From contig NW_019775425.1 in assembly GCF_001039355.2 (NCBI RefSeq), forward strand, positions 77,036 through 141,035: a stretch of 64,000 nucleotides of DNA, written 5' to 3'. The position numbers were made by a program, and so were the translations under genes. The number at the start of each line of letters is the position of its first letter. Positions within the stretch are counted from its first letter, which is position 1. The DNA is from Lingula anatina (Eukaryota; Brachiopoda; Lingulata; Lingulida; Lingulidae). Under the pieces are notes generated by a model. The model worked only from the letters and a program-made list of their open reading frames with translations, was not told the origin of the DNA and did no database searches. Positions 25,151-38,400 of the stretch are shown in pieces.

Positions 25151-28100
25151 ACAAGTAGCCCTCTGTAACCTATGACGTAAAAAAACCCATGCAAAGTAAT
25201 TCTCATCTAAACTTTCCAGGAATTAAAAAATGTGATTGGAACAAATAGCATGTTTTTCACTTCGTCAGCCGAAAACAGTCTCACCTCAAAATACGTTTTT
25301 CTTTCTGTCAATGCAAGAAAAACAATCTCACATGCGACAATACAGTTAATTAACCAGAGCGAATACGTCAAACAATAAGTCGTCGAATTATTACCTGGAG
25401 AGGAAGCGTATATATATAAACCATATCACAGGTGACAGGAATCGCAGCCGCTGTGCTTTCTCGTTAAGCAGCTGAGTGATCAGATCACTGCTTTGAGTCA
25501 ACTCGGTACGGTGTGGCTCTATAGGTTAAACAAAAAGGCAGATACAAGGTGGATCGGTTTCAGGTAACGCCCCGTTTCACTCTCGTACAAAACAATATTG
25601 CATGCGCGCACGCGCGTGTGTGCGTGTGTGTGTGTGTGTGTGTGGGGGGGGGGGTAAGTCTTTAGATCGTAGATTTAGTGACGATATTTGTGACAAGTTT
25701 GATTAACTTATGTGATATGGAAATCACAGATAGTTTGGAATATCGTTTCAGGTCCATTGGGCAGCCAGGTTCCGAACCACATCGGACGGAAAACACACGC
25801 AGGAAGAGTTTGGAAAAAAGGTAGGTGAGAAAAATGGTCATGTAAGGTATGCAACACGTTAAGTGCGGCGTCGAACTAAGATTCTGTTGTACAATGATGA
25901 ATAATGAAATTTCTTCAAAGGCCTTTGTAGTTTAAACACACCAGTGGTAAAGAAAGATGTCACCTTTTTTTAAACGCGCAATACGCGTTAGGTTTTTATA
26001 TTCCTGATAACACTTCAAGCAAAGCGCACCATATCCAAAACCGTGGACAAAGCGATATATAAAAAAGTGATATATAAAAAATCGGTTTCAGATTTCTGAG
26101 TCTATAGATAATATAGAATCAGCATCACGTTTCTTAGTTTACTTTGGGAAATGCCTTGGTAATTAAAGAAAAAATGTTAACATGAAAATCAGTTATTTCT
26201 GTTGGTTTAACGGAAATTCTACGCCTTAATTACAACCTATTGTGAACTGTCTCCTGAAAAAGAGTTTAGAATAATTTAATTTAGCAATCGTATCGGTGCA
26301 TATCGGTGACGTAATGCTAAAAATCAACTTTTTCCCTAAAAAACAGCTCCAGCTCCTGTGTATTAAAAATTATATGTTCGCTAGATGAGTCTCGATATAT
26401 TCACACGTTTAATGCATTTCACTTTTACCACAAGCGCCGTGCTAACTGCACAATGGCTTTATTAAATTGTCACTTTTCAACGAAGAATGACAATATTAAC
26501 TTGCTAGTGAACGATAATATGTGTGATTTCTACTCACAGACTGCAGTGTCACTTATTATCATTTAGTATCAAAGGTAGCCATCGTTTCCAGAAATGTGTT
26601 ATTCTTAATTGTAGGCTTCAGAATTCAGAGTTTTCATCTTAAATCTTTGAATTGTACATGGCATCGAGACAAACGTTGAACACTGTTTTCAAGAACCCAT
26701 TAACATAATCACCATTACTATTATTATTATTATTATTATTTAAGGTCTTAAACGGGCCCAGTTCCTCTTCTAAGTTGTCCTTCGTTCCTCACGTGGTCCA
26801 AGTATTTTATGTCTGAGATATTTCGTCTCTGTGCTCTTTATGATTCCCTCCATAACTGCAGGCTTCGGGTTTCATTAACTTACAGGCAAAATGGCAAGAC
26901 GATTAGGGCATCACTCAATACGACGACACATGTATTTAATGGAGGTATTTTTATTCATTATCGAAAATAACGGCCTCGTTACATCCTTTCACTCTATGGA
27001 ATTATTCTAAAATTACCACATCCGCGCGCTTACGAAGCCAATACAACCTCGCACGCATTATTTGGGAAAGAAAAGGCCAAATGAACTAGTATTGGGGATA
27101 GGCATTTTCAGTTATTATCGCAGACGAGTGAAAAGAGCTCATAGCGAATTCCAATTAATCCAAACTAACATAGTTTGATGGTAGGGCCTACCCATACATG
27201 ACTTATTAAAAGAAGTCACCACACGTGATTCGGAGAAATTGGGGAGGTCCTTTAATTGCTTGTGTGAGACACCCGTCGTTTCCGAGGTTGCTGTTTCCAT
27301 ACAGATACTGGGGCCTCTGTTCAGCTCTAAAACTTGGGGCAACTAAAATATGTTATAAGGTGGATTTTTTTACTGATGGAATATCTTTGAAGATATAACA
27401 CCTTTGAATATTCTTATTTTTGCGAAACTGATATTTGACCGGCAAAACCTACCAATTTTGAATGAGCTGGTGATTCCATATGTGAACACAAATTGATAAT
27501 TTGCTCAGATAAAAAAGTTGTTCTTGTAAAGGAAGGTGTTTTCTACTAAATAGAAATACAGAATCATGTAAAAATAATCTGATTACTGTGATGTAAATCT
27601 ACAGATTACGAGCAACATTTTTTTCGTTTTTACTTCTGATTTGGCAAATAGGGTGCCCAAGGATGCCTCAAACTTTCGATATGGAAATTCATTTGAACTG
27701 CGGTTGTGCTTTTCTAGATAATTTGACAGCTTTTGACTTAATTTCAGATTAACGCATAAGAACAGAATTGGGAAGATGTTGCCACCAATCAACGATCGAC
27801 CCGAAAGGAACAGAAAAAATGAAGTAAAGGAGAACGTGCGAGCTACTAGCAATCAACGTAAAGAAGGGGTGTCAGAAAAACATTACAACTTGCCAAAAAT
27901 TGAGAAGGGTGCTCCGCAATACTCCGACCGCGTCGATGTTACAGTTTTACTGCCACCCATACAGAATAAGTCGCATCCTTTGCTGCATAAAAGAAGGGGA
28001 CCCTCTCCATACGAACAACGAGAACAAAAGGATATAGACTGCGCGTCATCCGTGGATAGCGGAATCGAAAGTGACCACGGGCGATCCTTCCCGCTATTGA

Positions 28101-29254
28101 AAAATCATGGATTCCATACCGTTTCGTTCGTAGACAAACATCCCAAAGGCCGTCAGGTACAGAGTGAGGAAACTCTGGGTAAACTAACACGAACCGGATA
28201 CAATCAGTTCGTAGATTCAAGTTTTAAACGAAGTTTGGGTAAAAAACCGATGAAGCGTTTCCCCGTGCACTCCAAAATGAGAAAAGTGAGTGTGGACAGA
28301 GCGCTGGACGCTATTGTGGACACGAGGGATCAGCACGCGAAGCGAAGAGACAGCATCACCCTTCTTCAGAGAGATGGATGGCGGGGCAAGGAAAACTCGC
28401 TGAAAACCCGTCAATATCGGTCAATAGAGGATGAGGTCTTAAGCACGGTTATTATTCCAAAATCTCGGGTCCCACGTCGACTTCATGGTATCACGCTTCT
28501 GTCGGTCTCTGATGGCCCCCAAGAGTCCTTGTCATCCACGAAAAAAGAAATAAGCTGCCTTCGGGGAACCAAACTTGCTTCTCCCGGAGAACAAGTTGCG
28601 GGGAAAGCCGACGTAGTGTCGACATCTCACGATCCGACAACGGGTTCTGCTGTTTCTGGCAATGAAAGTGCAATTCAAAATGGCAATCAAACACGATCAG
28701 GCGATTTACATGTAGACGAAGAGCGAGACAACGAAAGTCGACTTAAAGACATACCCAAAGAACAGACAGACAATCTAAAGAAAAATAAAGAAGAGAAGCC
28801 ATCCCCGCGTAAAATCATTCAACCGCATGTTGTGTTACCTTCTATACGCGAAGAAACAAGCGTCAGTTCAGTCGGCGGTGATCCAAACGGAAAACTTAAT
28901 TTAGACAATGGAATTCCGAATAAAGACGCTACTACTAAGATTCAGGAAGATGGCAACAACAATGTCGCCATAATTGACAATGGAGAAAAAAAGACAAATG
29001 ATACAAGTGGACAGGAGAGACAATCCGACGATACCGACGCGACAGCGGTCGATTGCGTTAGTGAAGAAGACATCGCAAGACCAAAGCAATCTGGAACGTT
29101 TTTGGCGGTTCCACAACAACATGCCTCTTCTACGGGAATTTTGACTCTAGTTAAAGACGGTAAAAGATTTGAAAGTGAACAAAAAGACATTCCTGACATT
29201 CGATTGACATCTGCGACACCCTTGCCCCCTAGCCGAAAAAATTCCATGGAGTAA
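24436..29254 (+). CDS. Unrecognised disordered basic protein, 596 residues
   Basis: Three exons join in phase: 24436-24650, 25752-25820 and 27748-29254. A 5' untranslated part begins at the acceptor near 24425. The N-terminus is a conserved-looking segment with FRPDLLAAILARKDATENYL, probably a short amphipathic helix, followed by a charged stretch (LRKLDNERKRSQ). The remainder, nearly all in the last exon, is rich in Lys, Arg, Ser, Asp and Glu with no transmembrane segment, cysteine pattern or known domain. Short LPPI/LPSI motifs recur (MLPPIND, VLLPPIQN, VVLPSIREE). An AATAAA at 29567-29572 fits its 3' end. It could be a nuclear or scaffold protein; function unknown. The three-exon model rests on phase match, so extra small exons are possible. 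Confidence 0.65.
25100..25148. repeat. (CT)n microsatellite
   Basis: CT dinucleotide run in the first intron of the 24436-29254 gene. A GT run followed by poly-G lies at about 25614-25654 in the same intron. Confidence 0.95.
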
Positions 29255-29566
29255 AGGTGTATTTTGATTTTGAAAAAAAAGGACTTTGAAGAAAAATATT
29301 CTTCGTATTATCCGCATTTTCACGGAGGAAAAAAGCAATTTTTTCCCTTAACATGTCGAAAAACCAATGGTAATTGCAAACGAAATTATTTCATAATGCG
29401 TTTCATTCCTGTTTATTTAACGAGTTCAGCAAAAATAAGGAAGTACAGATCATCATTTGTGCTCTCTTCGTAAAACTTTATGTCTGAAATATAACAGTAT
29501 TGTGACTGTAAAATATTATCATACATACGAACTGAAGAAAATCAATTACTTTGACTAATATGTATA

Positions 29567-29572
29567 AATAAA
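29567..29572 (+). terminator. Polyadenylation signal AATAAA
   Basis: Canonical hexamer about 310 bases after the stop of the 596-residue protein gene, on the same strand. Confidence 0.5.
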
Positions 29573-29975
29573 ATGTGTTGTAAGTACCAAACTGATATTT
29601 GTGATAATTATATTAATAAATAATATTTTAAAAAATCACCCGTCTTTCTTATTTATTTATGTGCCTACTTTTATTTATAATTCAGTTGAAAAACAGCCTT
29701 CCAGAACCACAATAAAAAACATTTATTAAATACATCAAAATGAAGAAACATGATCTATTGTTTGGTGGATTATACCAAAACATGCACAAGCCATCAGGTC
29801 GTCCATCCCCAGCAATTCCCAAGGACGCGTGGCCCCAAACCAGGGGTTCTGATAATTCTGATCACTTTTTAACTAAGTATCTATCTAGTTCAATTGAGAA
29901 TGGCTTTCACATCTCTTGTATCGACTTCTTTGGAGGCCAAACCAAAGATGACATTTATCCTGATCAAAGCATTCC

Positions 29976-29982
29976 AAAAAAA

Positions 29983-30059
<77 letters not shown>
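29976..30059. repeat. Poly(A) plus (TA)n tract
   Basis: About 25 A followed by about 59 bases of TA. Shadow reading frames of Ile-Tyr repeats arise from it and are not genes. Confidence 0.95.
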
Positions 30060-30064
<5 letters not shown>

Positions 30065-30281
30065 AAATTTTTACAATGATTTAACTGGCCATTAATTAAA
30101 AAGTTGGACATATCCTGTTCAAATATTTCTAAAAAAATTATCAAATATACATCGAACAATGATCACCAACTGCATGATATTTTCATTGGCCATTAAACAA
30201 AATGTTGCGCATGATTCCTTTAGAGGTATTTTGCTCCTCATTTTGAACTGTTTTGATCCCAAAATTTCAGTTGAAGAACAG

Positions 30282-32380
30282 TCAATCTATGCCCAATTCA
30301 ATGTGGTTATCCCAAAGCCACTTGTGGTAGGCGTTCAACTTGTGATCTTCAGGGTGAACCTATAACAAATGATAATTATCATTAAATTGTGTTTCCCGAG
30401 TTAATAATTTCCTGTTTCCTGTGGCCAAGCTGCTGGATTGTTTTACCCAGATCAAAGTACTTCACCACATAATGGATGATTTGTGAAAAAAACTCAAATA
30501 TTTCACAATTTTCCTAGTCAAATAACCATATATTAATATGTTAACTTTCTAGACAAAATTCAACATCCAAAAATAAGTGTAGAACTCCACCACCACCACC
30601 CCTCAATAATTTTTTCTCTACCTGTTTCCACTCTTTGACACAGAATATCCTGTAGGAGTCATTGCCATATTTTCCAATGCCATATAATTCAATGGGGTAC
30701 TTCCAGTCCTTGGACAAATATTCCTCTGAAATTAAGTACAGCAATCATTACAGGGGGATGATGCATAAAATAATACTAATAATCTTTATTGAGATTTGAC
30801 AACCCCCTTTTTTAAATTTTTATTAAATTTACAATTCAAAGGAAGCCTGGTGATTTTGGCCCTGTTTCATACTTCAAGTTGTCGCTCTCACTTCCCTGGG
30901 GGGGATACAGCCCGTCTGCTGTATGAGGTGCTCAAAGCTAGCAAGCGTACCATTTCTCCACTGCCAGACCAGACCCCTGCTTCAACCCCTTAGTGCAGAG
31001 TGCCAAGCGGGGAGATAGCAGGTACTGTTTATGAAGGACCAGTATGTCCCCAGTTTAGGTCAAACCCAGGTTCTCCCACTCCCGAGGTGGACACTCTAAC
31101 CACAAGGCCGTCCAGTCAGTCAATAAGTATGGTAATTACTCGATCTTTTCAATGGGGCAAAATTGTGAATTTTACAGATATTGTATATTTTAAGTCATAA
31201 TTTCTAGGGAGATTCCTGTTGAGTGGTAGCAACAAAATTAAAAAGCAGGCTACTCTGTAATTTTATTCTGTGCATTAAAAGCACCAAAAATGTTATATAA
31301 AAATGTAATTTTGGTGATTATAAAATTATGTATCTGAAGGTTTGATCATTTTTGCCCATCGAAAAGATGAAGTAATTACCATACTTGCAAATGGGAACTT
31401 ATTTGTTGGAATGCCTCTTGGCTCTCAGACAGTATTTGTTCAATATCTGGTCAAAGCTATTGTGACTTTTTTACACTGTTAAATTTCAGTGGAAAACTAA
31501 TTTCTAATAATTACTACTAATTCTACAAATTATATGTGTTCAGGTGCTAATCACTTAGGGAAACAGCTGCAGCAATGTTTGTTCAACCTAGTGCTAATTC
31601 ATTTTCATTAAAAACATGTTTTTCAATAAAATTATAAAATCATATCAGCATGAAGTAATTTTGCACTCCTCTTGTCATTTTGAATTTATTCCAACAGGAC
31701 CTATGCACCAATATGCTATTTTTTTTTTAAATGAAGACATTATAATTACATTGTACATGATATTTTGCCTGCGATTAAGACCTAAATGATAAAATTTGGT
31801 ATTTCTTATCTAATAACTCTGATAAAATGTTTTGTATTATTCATGGCTCAAAACTAAGGGTACTAATCAAGACACCTGTAAGAATTCCAACTGTAAAGAT
31901 TAATCAGAGGGTTTGGGAGTGCAGTAATTTATTAAGTTTGTGGGTACAGTTATTTATTAAGTTCATCACAAGTTTAGGGTACCAAACTGCAAGAGATAAT
32001 TCTAAAAAATTCAGGGGCACATATATGTTGTGAATTTATCAGACAATTAAGGAACGGAGTAAATGAAAGCAATTTTAAACTCTTAATAGAATTTACGACA
32101 CCACTTTATCGCATATTTATTAAATTTGAAACCGAGTCTTTATAAACACTTACCAGAAAATTTGACAATTGTTTTGGCTCGCTTTTCGTGCAGCCCCAGA
32201 GGTTGCAGCAGTTGTGCGATTGGTTCCCAGTCAGCGTGTTGTACTGCCTCTGCTGATGGCCATTTGTCTAAAAACTGCCACAGGACAGGAATTGCAGCTT
32301 TGCCTGTCAATATTACAAGAAAAGAGAAGAAAAGAAACAGATTCCAGTTAACGTTTATTCTTTTTAATGACAGTTACTGG

Positions 32381-32464
<84 letters not shown>

Positions 32465-35400
32465 GCCTTGTTTGCTAGAAATGTGTTAAATATGTGTAGA
32501 AGTGTATGAGGTGGTGAATCCAGCAACTGTACATAAAAAGGAGTAAATATTTCACATTAAAAAAAGAAAAAAAGGCTAGTATTTTGCCAAATGTTAACCT
32601 TAACTTTATGTGACAATTGTTAACCTTAACTTTACGAAGTATTGAACCCCCTTAAGCTTGTTTGTTACTCGCAATACTACGAAACCCACGAAGCAATTAA
32701 CAGTTGGTAGTCAAGAGAAAGTAAAATGTGTTAATATGTAGAATCACATTAGAATATGAGATACGGTTATGACTCGATCTTTTCAATGGGGAAAAATTAA
32801 CAATCATAATTTTGGAACCATTAATTCAAAAAATTTATTTTGTGTAGCACTTTTATAGCATCGAAATGCAGTACAAGGTGGCTTGCTTTGCAGTTTTGTT
32901 GTGACCACTCAATTGGACTGTTTAAATTTCAAGAATTTATGACTTCAAAATTACAGTATCTGTAAATTTCAGAATTTTCCCCCATTGAAAAAAAATCGAG
33001 TATTACCGTACTTTTCTCCTCTGGAGTTTTTCATTTTATTATACTAATGACATGGACCCCGTGCAGTGAGGTTGAGAACCCCCTGCCAAGGTCTTGTTTT
33101 TCCCATTACTATCATTTTTTATTGGAATTTGGATAAACAAACATGAGGCTGAAAGTTGGTCTTAACTTTAAGACTTCTGGATCAATTTAAGCTATATCTG
33201 TGGTTGTCTGCTAAACCAGTTTATGTACTATCTTTATTGGCTTGGTGTAAAACATTTGCCATTTCTTTTTTTATTAGGAGTAACAAGACACCCCTGAAAA
33301 TTTTTGGGTCAAAACAACACAGAATGTCTGGTCTATAAGTCCTTACCAATATTTAGTCTTCATTTCTTCACAACTGGTATCCGGGAGTTAGTGTACTAGT
33401 AGTTGTGCGGTGTTGGCAACCATATAACACAAAAATTAGAATTGAAAATATTCTGAAATCATATCTAAAATTAAACCTCTGTATCCGGGAAAAAGGGATT
33501 TTCCCACCTGTTGTTTTGTTAAGAAATATTGTTGCCACCAACAGTTTCCATGGATCATGAAACAAGCTCTCCTGAACTAAATTGTAAGGCGACCTTGGGG
33601 GAGTCCACTTTTCAAATTTCTTTCTCTTTGGTGCAGGAAGTGTACCCTTGGCTTGAAAATACTTGCTTTTTTGGGTTTTCTTATCTTTTGGGAGTGCAGC
33701 AGAATCTGAAAATACAATTTTTGCCTATCATTACTTGTTAAAAAAATATAAATAAATAAAAAGAACCAAAAAGTTTTTGTGAATTTACCATTCATCAACA
33801 TGGTCAGGATTTCTATTTTCCTTGGATGTATTTCACTGCTAAGGTTGACCCTTAAGCAAAGGGAGTAGCCAAGCAACCTTTCCCCCAACCTCTCCAGCAA
33901 AAATCACTTTTCGACTCCTGACTACTGCCATGCCAATGTGGATAATTATGTAAATGACAATCTATGGATGAAGACTTTCAAACAGTGCTTAGATTGACTC
34001 CTTGCCAGCCTGATGACACATCAGTCATCCTTTGTGGTTGATGTGATGAAAAAGTTCAGTTCTTGTCCTCCATTTTGTGGTCTCCATTACAGTCATGAGA
34101 TGTTGGATTCATATTTCATGTAGTGTCTAATTTGACACAGTGTCATCACACTAGCAAAAGGTAACAAAAAATAACATGCAACCCCATGGGAGATATTTCT
34201 TTAGTTCGACAAATAACAACTCATTTAGAAGGTCTAAGGAGATTGAGAGCTGATTCAGGGATGCACATTATTGATTAACAGGGAATCCAATTTGGCTTAG
34301 AACACAACCAAGCAAGGATCCCTGTTATTTCACCAAGAATACTTTAATCCCTGATCAGTTACTAAGATCACCTGATTGTATCAGCATGTGCACCCTGAGA
34401 TACAGAGGGCACTGAAAACATCTAAGATAGATTGATAGTAGAGAGGCAAGTTTCCAGTGTCCTCTGAAATTCAGGGTGAATCCATAAAACTACACAATCA
34501 TGCATCTCAGATTTGTGTTAAAACTTGGTTCCTCATATGGGGAATGTGGACTCCAAAAAGACACTAAATAATAAAAGTCTTACCTAAAGAACGACAAACC
34601 AAACTGACAAGAAAAAGGCAACTTTTGACACTTTTATTTTCATTTTTAATGAACATTATTGTGTAATAAAGAATAAAGAGACTACAAAACTTTCAGAGGA
34701 CGCTTCATGCACATCCTGAAATGTGAAAGTTAGAGTCAACAACCAAGTCAGGTGCAGATATTAAAACTACAACCTTTCTCTGGAACTATTTTTTCACCAA
34801 ATGACCAAATTAATTCACCAGGGATTTGCACTATTTGATCCTTTGATGACATTTTACATTCCAAACATTTTAGTTTAAACCCGTTCTAGATTATTCTAAA
34901 TTGGCAAATGTAATATGTGTAACAAAGACTTTTTTGTGGCTGGCACATGTATCGCTGTCTCTTGCACATGTAACATATGTAAGAAAACACTTTTGACACT
35001 TTTCTGTAGCAGGTAATGTATTTCTGCATCTTACACAATTAACAAATCCCTCACCTCACTTCACTCTATACCATAATGCACCACTCAAAACCATCAGTGC
35101 TCTGAAAACATGGGTGCAGTAAATCTGGTGCTTTAACAAATATATTAAAAAGATATAATTATTAAAAGAATGTCAAGTTTTTAAATGGATTTTTTCTCTA
35201 TATGACAACTGACCTTCATCTAGTCTGAGTAACCTTAGCTGTGAAACATTTATGGCATTAATTAATATATAAAGATAAAAAATTACCGAAATACAAAGGT
35301 AAAAATAAACTTCAAACATACAAAGTACAGTACTGAAGCTGTACAATATAAAATCAGGATTTGAATGTTGGTTCTGCAAGTGGCATCTTTTTAGCAAATA

Positions 35401-38400
35401 AAACCTCAAAGCAGCACAAGGTCACATTCAGAGGGCTTAACACTTAAAAGATTTGTGATAATCCTGACAAAGCTGTTTTTTCCAGGTGGACGTGCAGTCT
35501 GAGCCTACGTATGTTTAGTCACTGCCCTTCAGGGCACCAGGGTCTAATACTGGGTTCCCATAACCCTGTCACACTAGCAGGATCGATTTAACTTAGAGGG
35601 GATTCTTGCTAAATTGCATTCAGTTTAAGCGACTTAAATGTCTGTCATGCCCACTAAAGCTGTTTTGGGGGGGGGGGGGGGGGGCAATAAAACTGGGTTC
35701 CCATAAACCTATCGCACTGGCAGGAGCAATTTAACTGGGAGGGGATTCTTGCTAAATGCATTCAGTTTAAGCGACTTAAATGTCCGTCATGCCCACCAGA
35801 GCTGTTCGGTGGGTAATTAACTTCAGTGCACACTTAAACTAAATTCAATTTAGCGAGAAACCCCTTGGAGATAGATCGATCCTGCTAGTACCACAGGGTA
35901 TAGGGATGGTCCCTAAGAATCTACTGGCCCAAAAGAAGAAAATACTGTGACCAGTATCTGAAAAAATCTCTTAAGTTTACATCATACAATTATTGACCTC
36001 TGGGATGAGGGCAGAGTTAATGTAATGGGTGGCACATGAAATTTTAATTCTCAGAAAAATAATTAAATACTGTAACAGCAGACATAATGTACAGATTTAT
36101 TTATAATAAACCACCAATTTTCAATATGGCATTACCACTGATAAACAAAGAAAAACTTAACATGCAAATCACAGAAATTTCTCTAATATACTTCAATATA
36201 CATAAATCTATCATTAAATAAACACCTGTACTTTAAAATTTAAAGGTACATGTATATATATCATAACTATATCATACCATGCCTTTATTTTGCCCAAGAA
36301 TTATTTAATAACCATGAATAATTTCACCACCAGCAGTGTTAATTATCTGAAACTCATAACATTCTAGTTTCAAATGAATAAGTGCATATAGGTATGCATG
36401 TGCACAAAAACAAAATTATATAACATGAGCCATGATAATCAGCTAAAATGTTCATTTAATGAAACTTTAAAAGTATAATGAATAAATAATATAATATAAT
36501 TAATAAATATCAGAGATGATATAAAACAGACATGGCCCTTAGAGAAAATATATTTTAACAGACAAAATTAATACATATATTGACTTTATTACTACAATGT
36601 AGAAATGTGGCTTAACTCTAAGATTCACTGCAAATTATATCAAGCAATCTTTTTGCACAGATTATAGGGCAGATTATTCAGTGCAGCTTTAATTTATTTT
36701 TATATTTTAAAATTAGTTTGAATAAAACATGAATTTTCCTGTATGTCATATTTACTGCTGGTAATATATTCAGCAAGTTTAAAGGTCCTTCTATACAATA
36801 TTTTACACTTACATTGTTGTAGAGGTTTACCAATTTAACACATTCAGTACCTCAACTGACAACTACATTTGCCACAAGGATAAATTATTCAGTCCAAATC
36901 AATTTCCTTAAAAATCATATTCTAGGATGAATACCGAGAATTACATATCTTAAAGCAGGACTTATCCTGGCATGTTATTTTCCCTCTGACCATTAACTAA
37001 AAAGATATAAGCAAATGATTTTGTTTGAAGAAAAAAACTGAATATGATTTAGACTGACAATTGATTTGGCAAAGTATTTTCAACAGACAGACAAGCAGAA
37101 ATTATGCTAGCATGAACCTAGAATATAGGATCAATAAAAACTCGAATACTGCCATAAGTTTCAATTCATAACGCACCTTGGGGCTTCCCCTTGAGTTGCT
37201 GATTAACTCCCATGTTAACTGCCTCTTCGGGAGACAACCTTTTTAATGGCACGGACACTGGACTTATCTTTGACACTGTCACCCTGGCATTCTGTGGTGA
37301 CACATTAATCGGTGGCTTGACACTAAACTGATTCAACATAGAACGTGGACTTTTTGGTGACACAGATCCACTGTGACGTGGTTTCTCAGATAAAGGACCT
37401 ATACTGGTGAAGTGTGTCAGTACAGGCCTTGGGCTACCTGGTGAAACTGTCTTATTGTTTGGAGACAATGTCTCTTTATTTCTTACTGAGGACACTGCCT
37501 CCTTGGTACTTCTTGGTGACACTGTCAATGGTTTCAGCATGGATCGAGGAGAAGTAGGTGACAGTGTCTCTCTGGTGTTCCCAGTTGGTGACAGGCTCAA
37601 AGTCTTCTGACTTGAGTTTGGACTTCTTGGGGACTCACTGGAACTGGCTCGTCTTGGGCTTAGGGAGATGATTAGGGAGCCATCTGGTGTTATTTGCCGG
37701 GAGGTGACTCGTTTGGCACTGCTGCCCTCTTTTGAGAAAATGTCACACTCTTTTATATTCATGCTCAATGGAGATACAGGGAGGCTGATTACAACTGGAG
37801 TTTTCCTATTTGGTGAGCCACTCATTAGTGCCTCTGGGCTTAATTTAGGTATTTTGAAAGTTTCTCCTGATCTTTCTGATAATTTACGTTTCCTGGAGTG
37901 TTCAGATTTCTGTGTTGGGTTTGCTGGCTGTGAAAGTGATCTGTTGAGTTTTGGAGGTGGAGCACTATAACTATGGTCCAGTACAGCAGGTGAGACTGAT
38001 CTGTGTGGCAATTTATTCTTGGTTTTCAATTTTCTGACCTTTTCTTTTTTCTTTGTTTCCCGTTTCTTTTTCTCCTTTGGTGTTTTCTCCCAGTCTTTTT
38101 TCTTTTTTGATTTACTTTCTGATTTGCTTTTGGGATTTTTGTCCTTTTTGTCCTTTTCATTCATCTTTTTCTGTTTGCTAACTGGTTTGTCTTTTGTTTG
38201 CTTCTTTTTGTTCTCCTTTACTTTTGACTTTCCTTTAACTGCAGTTTTCTTAATGACTTTGACTTTTTGTTGAGATTGTGTTCCTTGTTTGGGAGCTTTC
38301 TTCAGTTTTGCTATCTTCGGTGTTTTTTCCTTGATATTTTTGGCAGCTTTGGTTGCTGAGTCATTTGATTTGATTCTTTGGTCTTGATCCCCATTTTCAC

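Larger units (their letters stand above)
29255..30281. other. Convergent 3' interval between two genes
   Basis: Holds the 3' untranslated part of the + strand gene ending at 29254 and, from the other side, of MBD4 ending at 30282. A poly(A)-(TA)n tract occupies 29976-30059. No gene is seen. Confidence 0.6.

Noticed and set aside
38019-38273. Phe-rich + strand frame resembling membrane segments
   Set aside because: Antisense of the lysine-rich MBD4 linker (AAA/AAG read as TTT/CTT).
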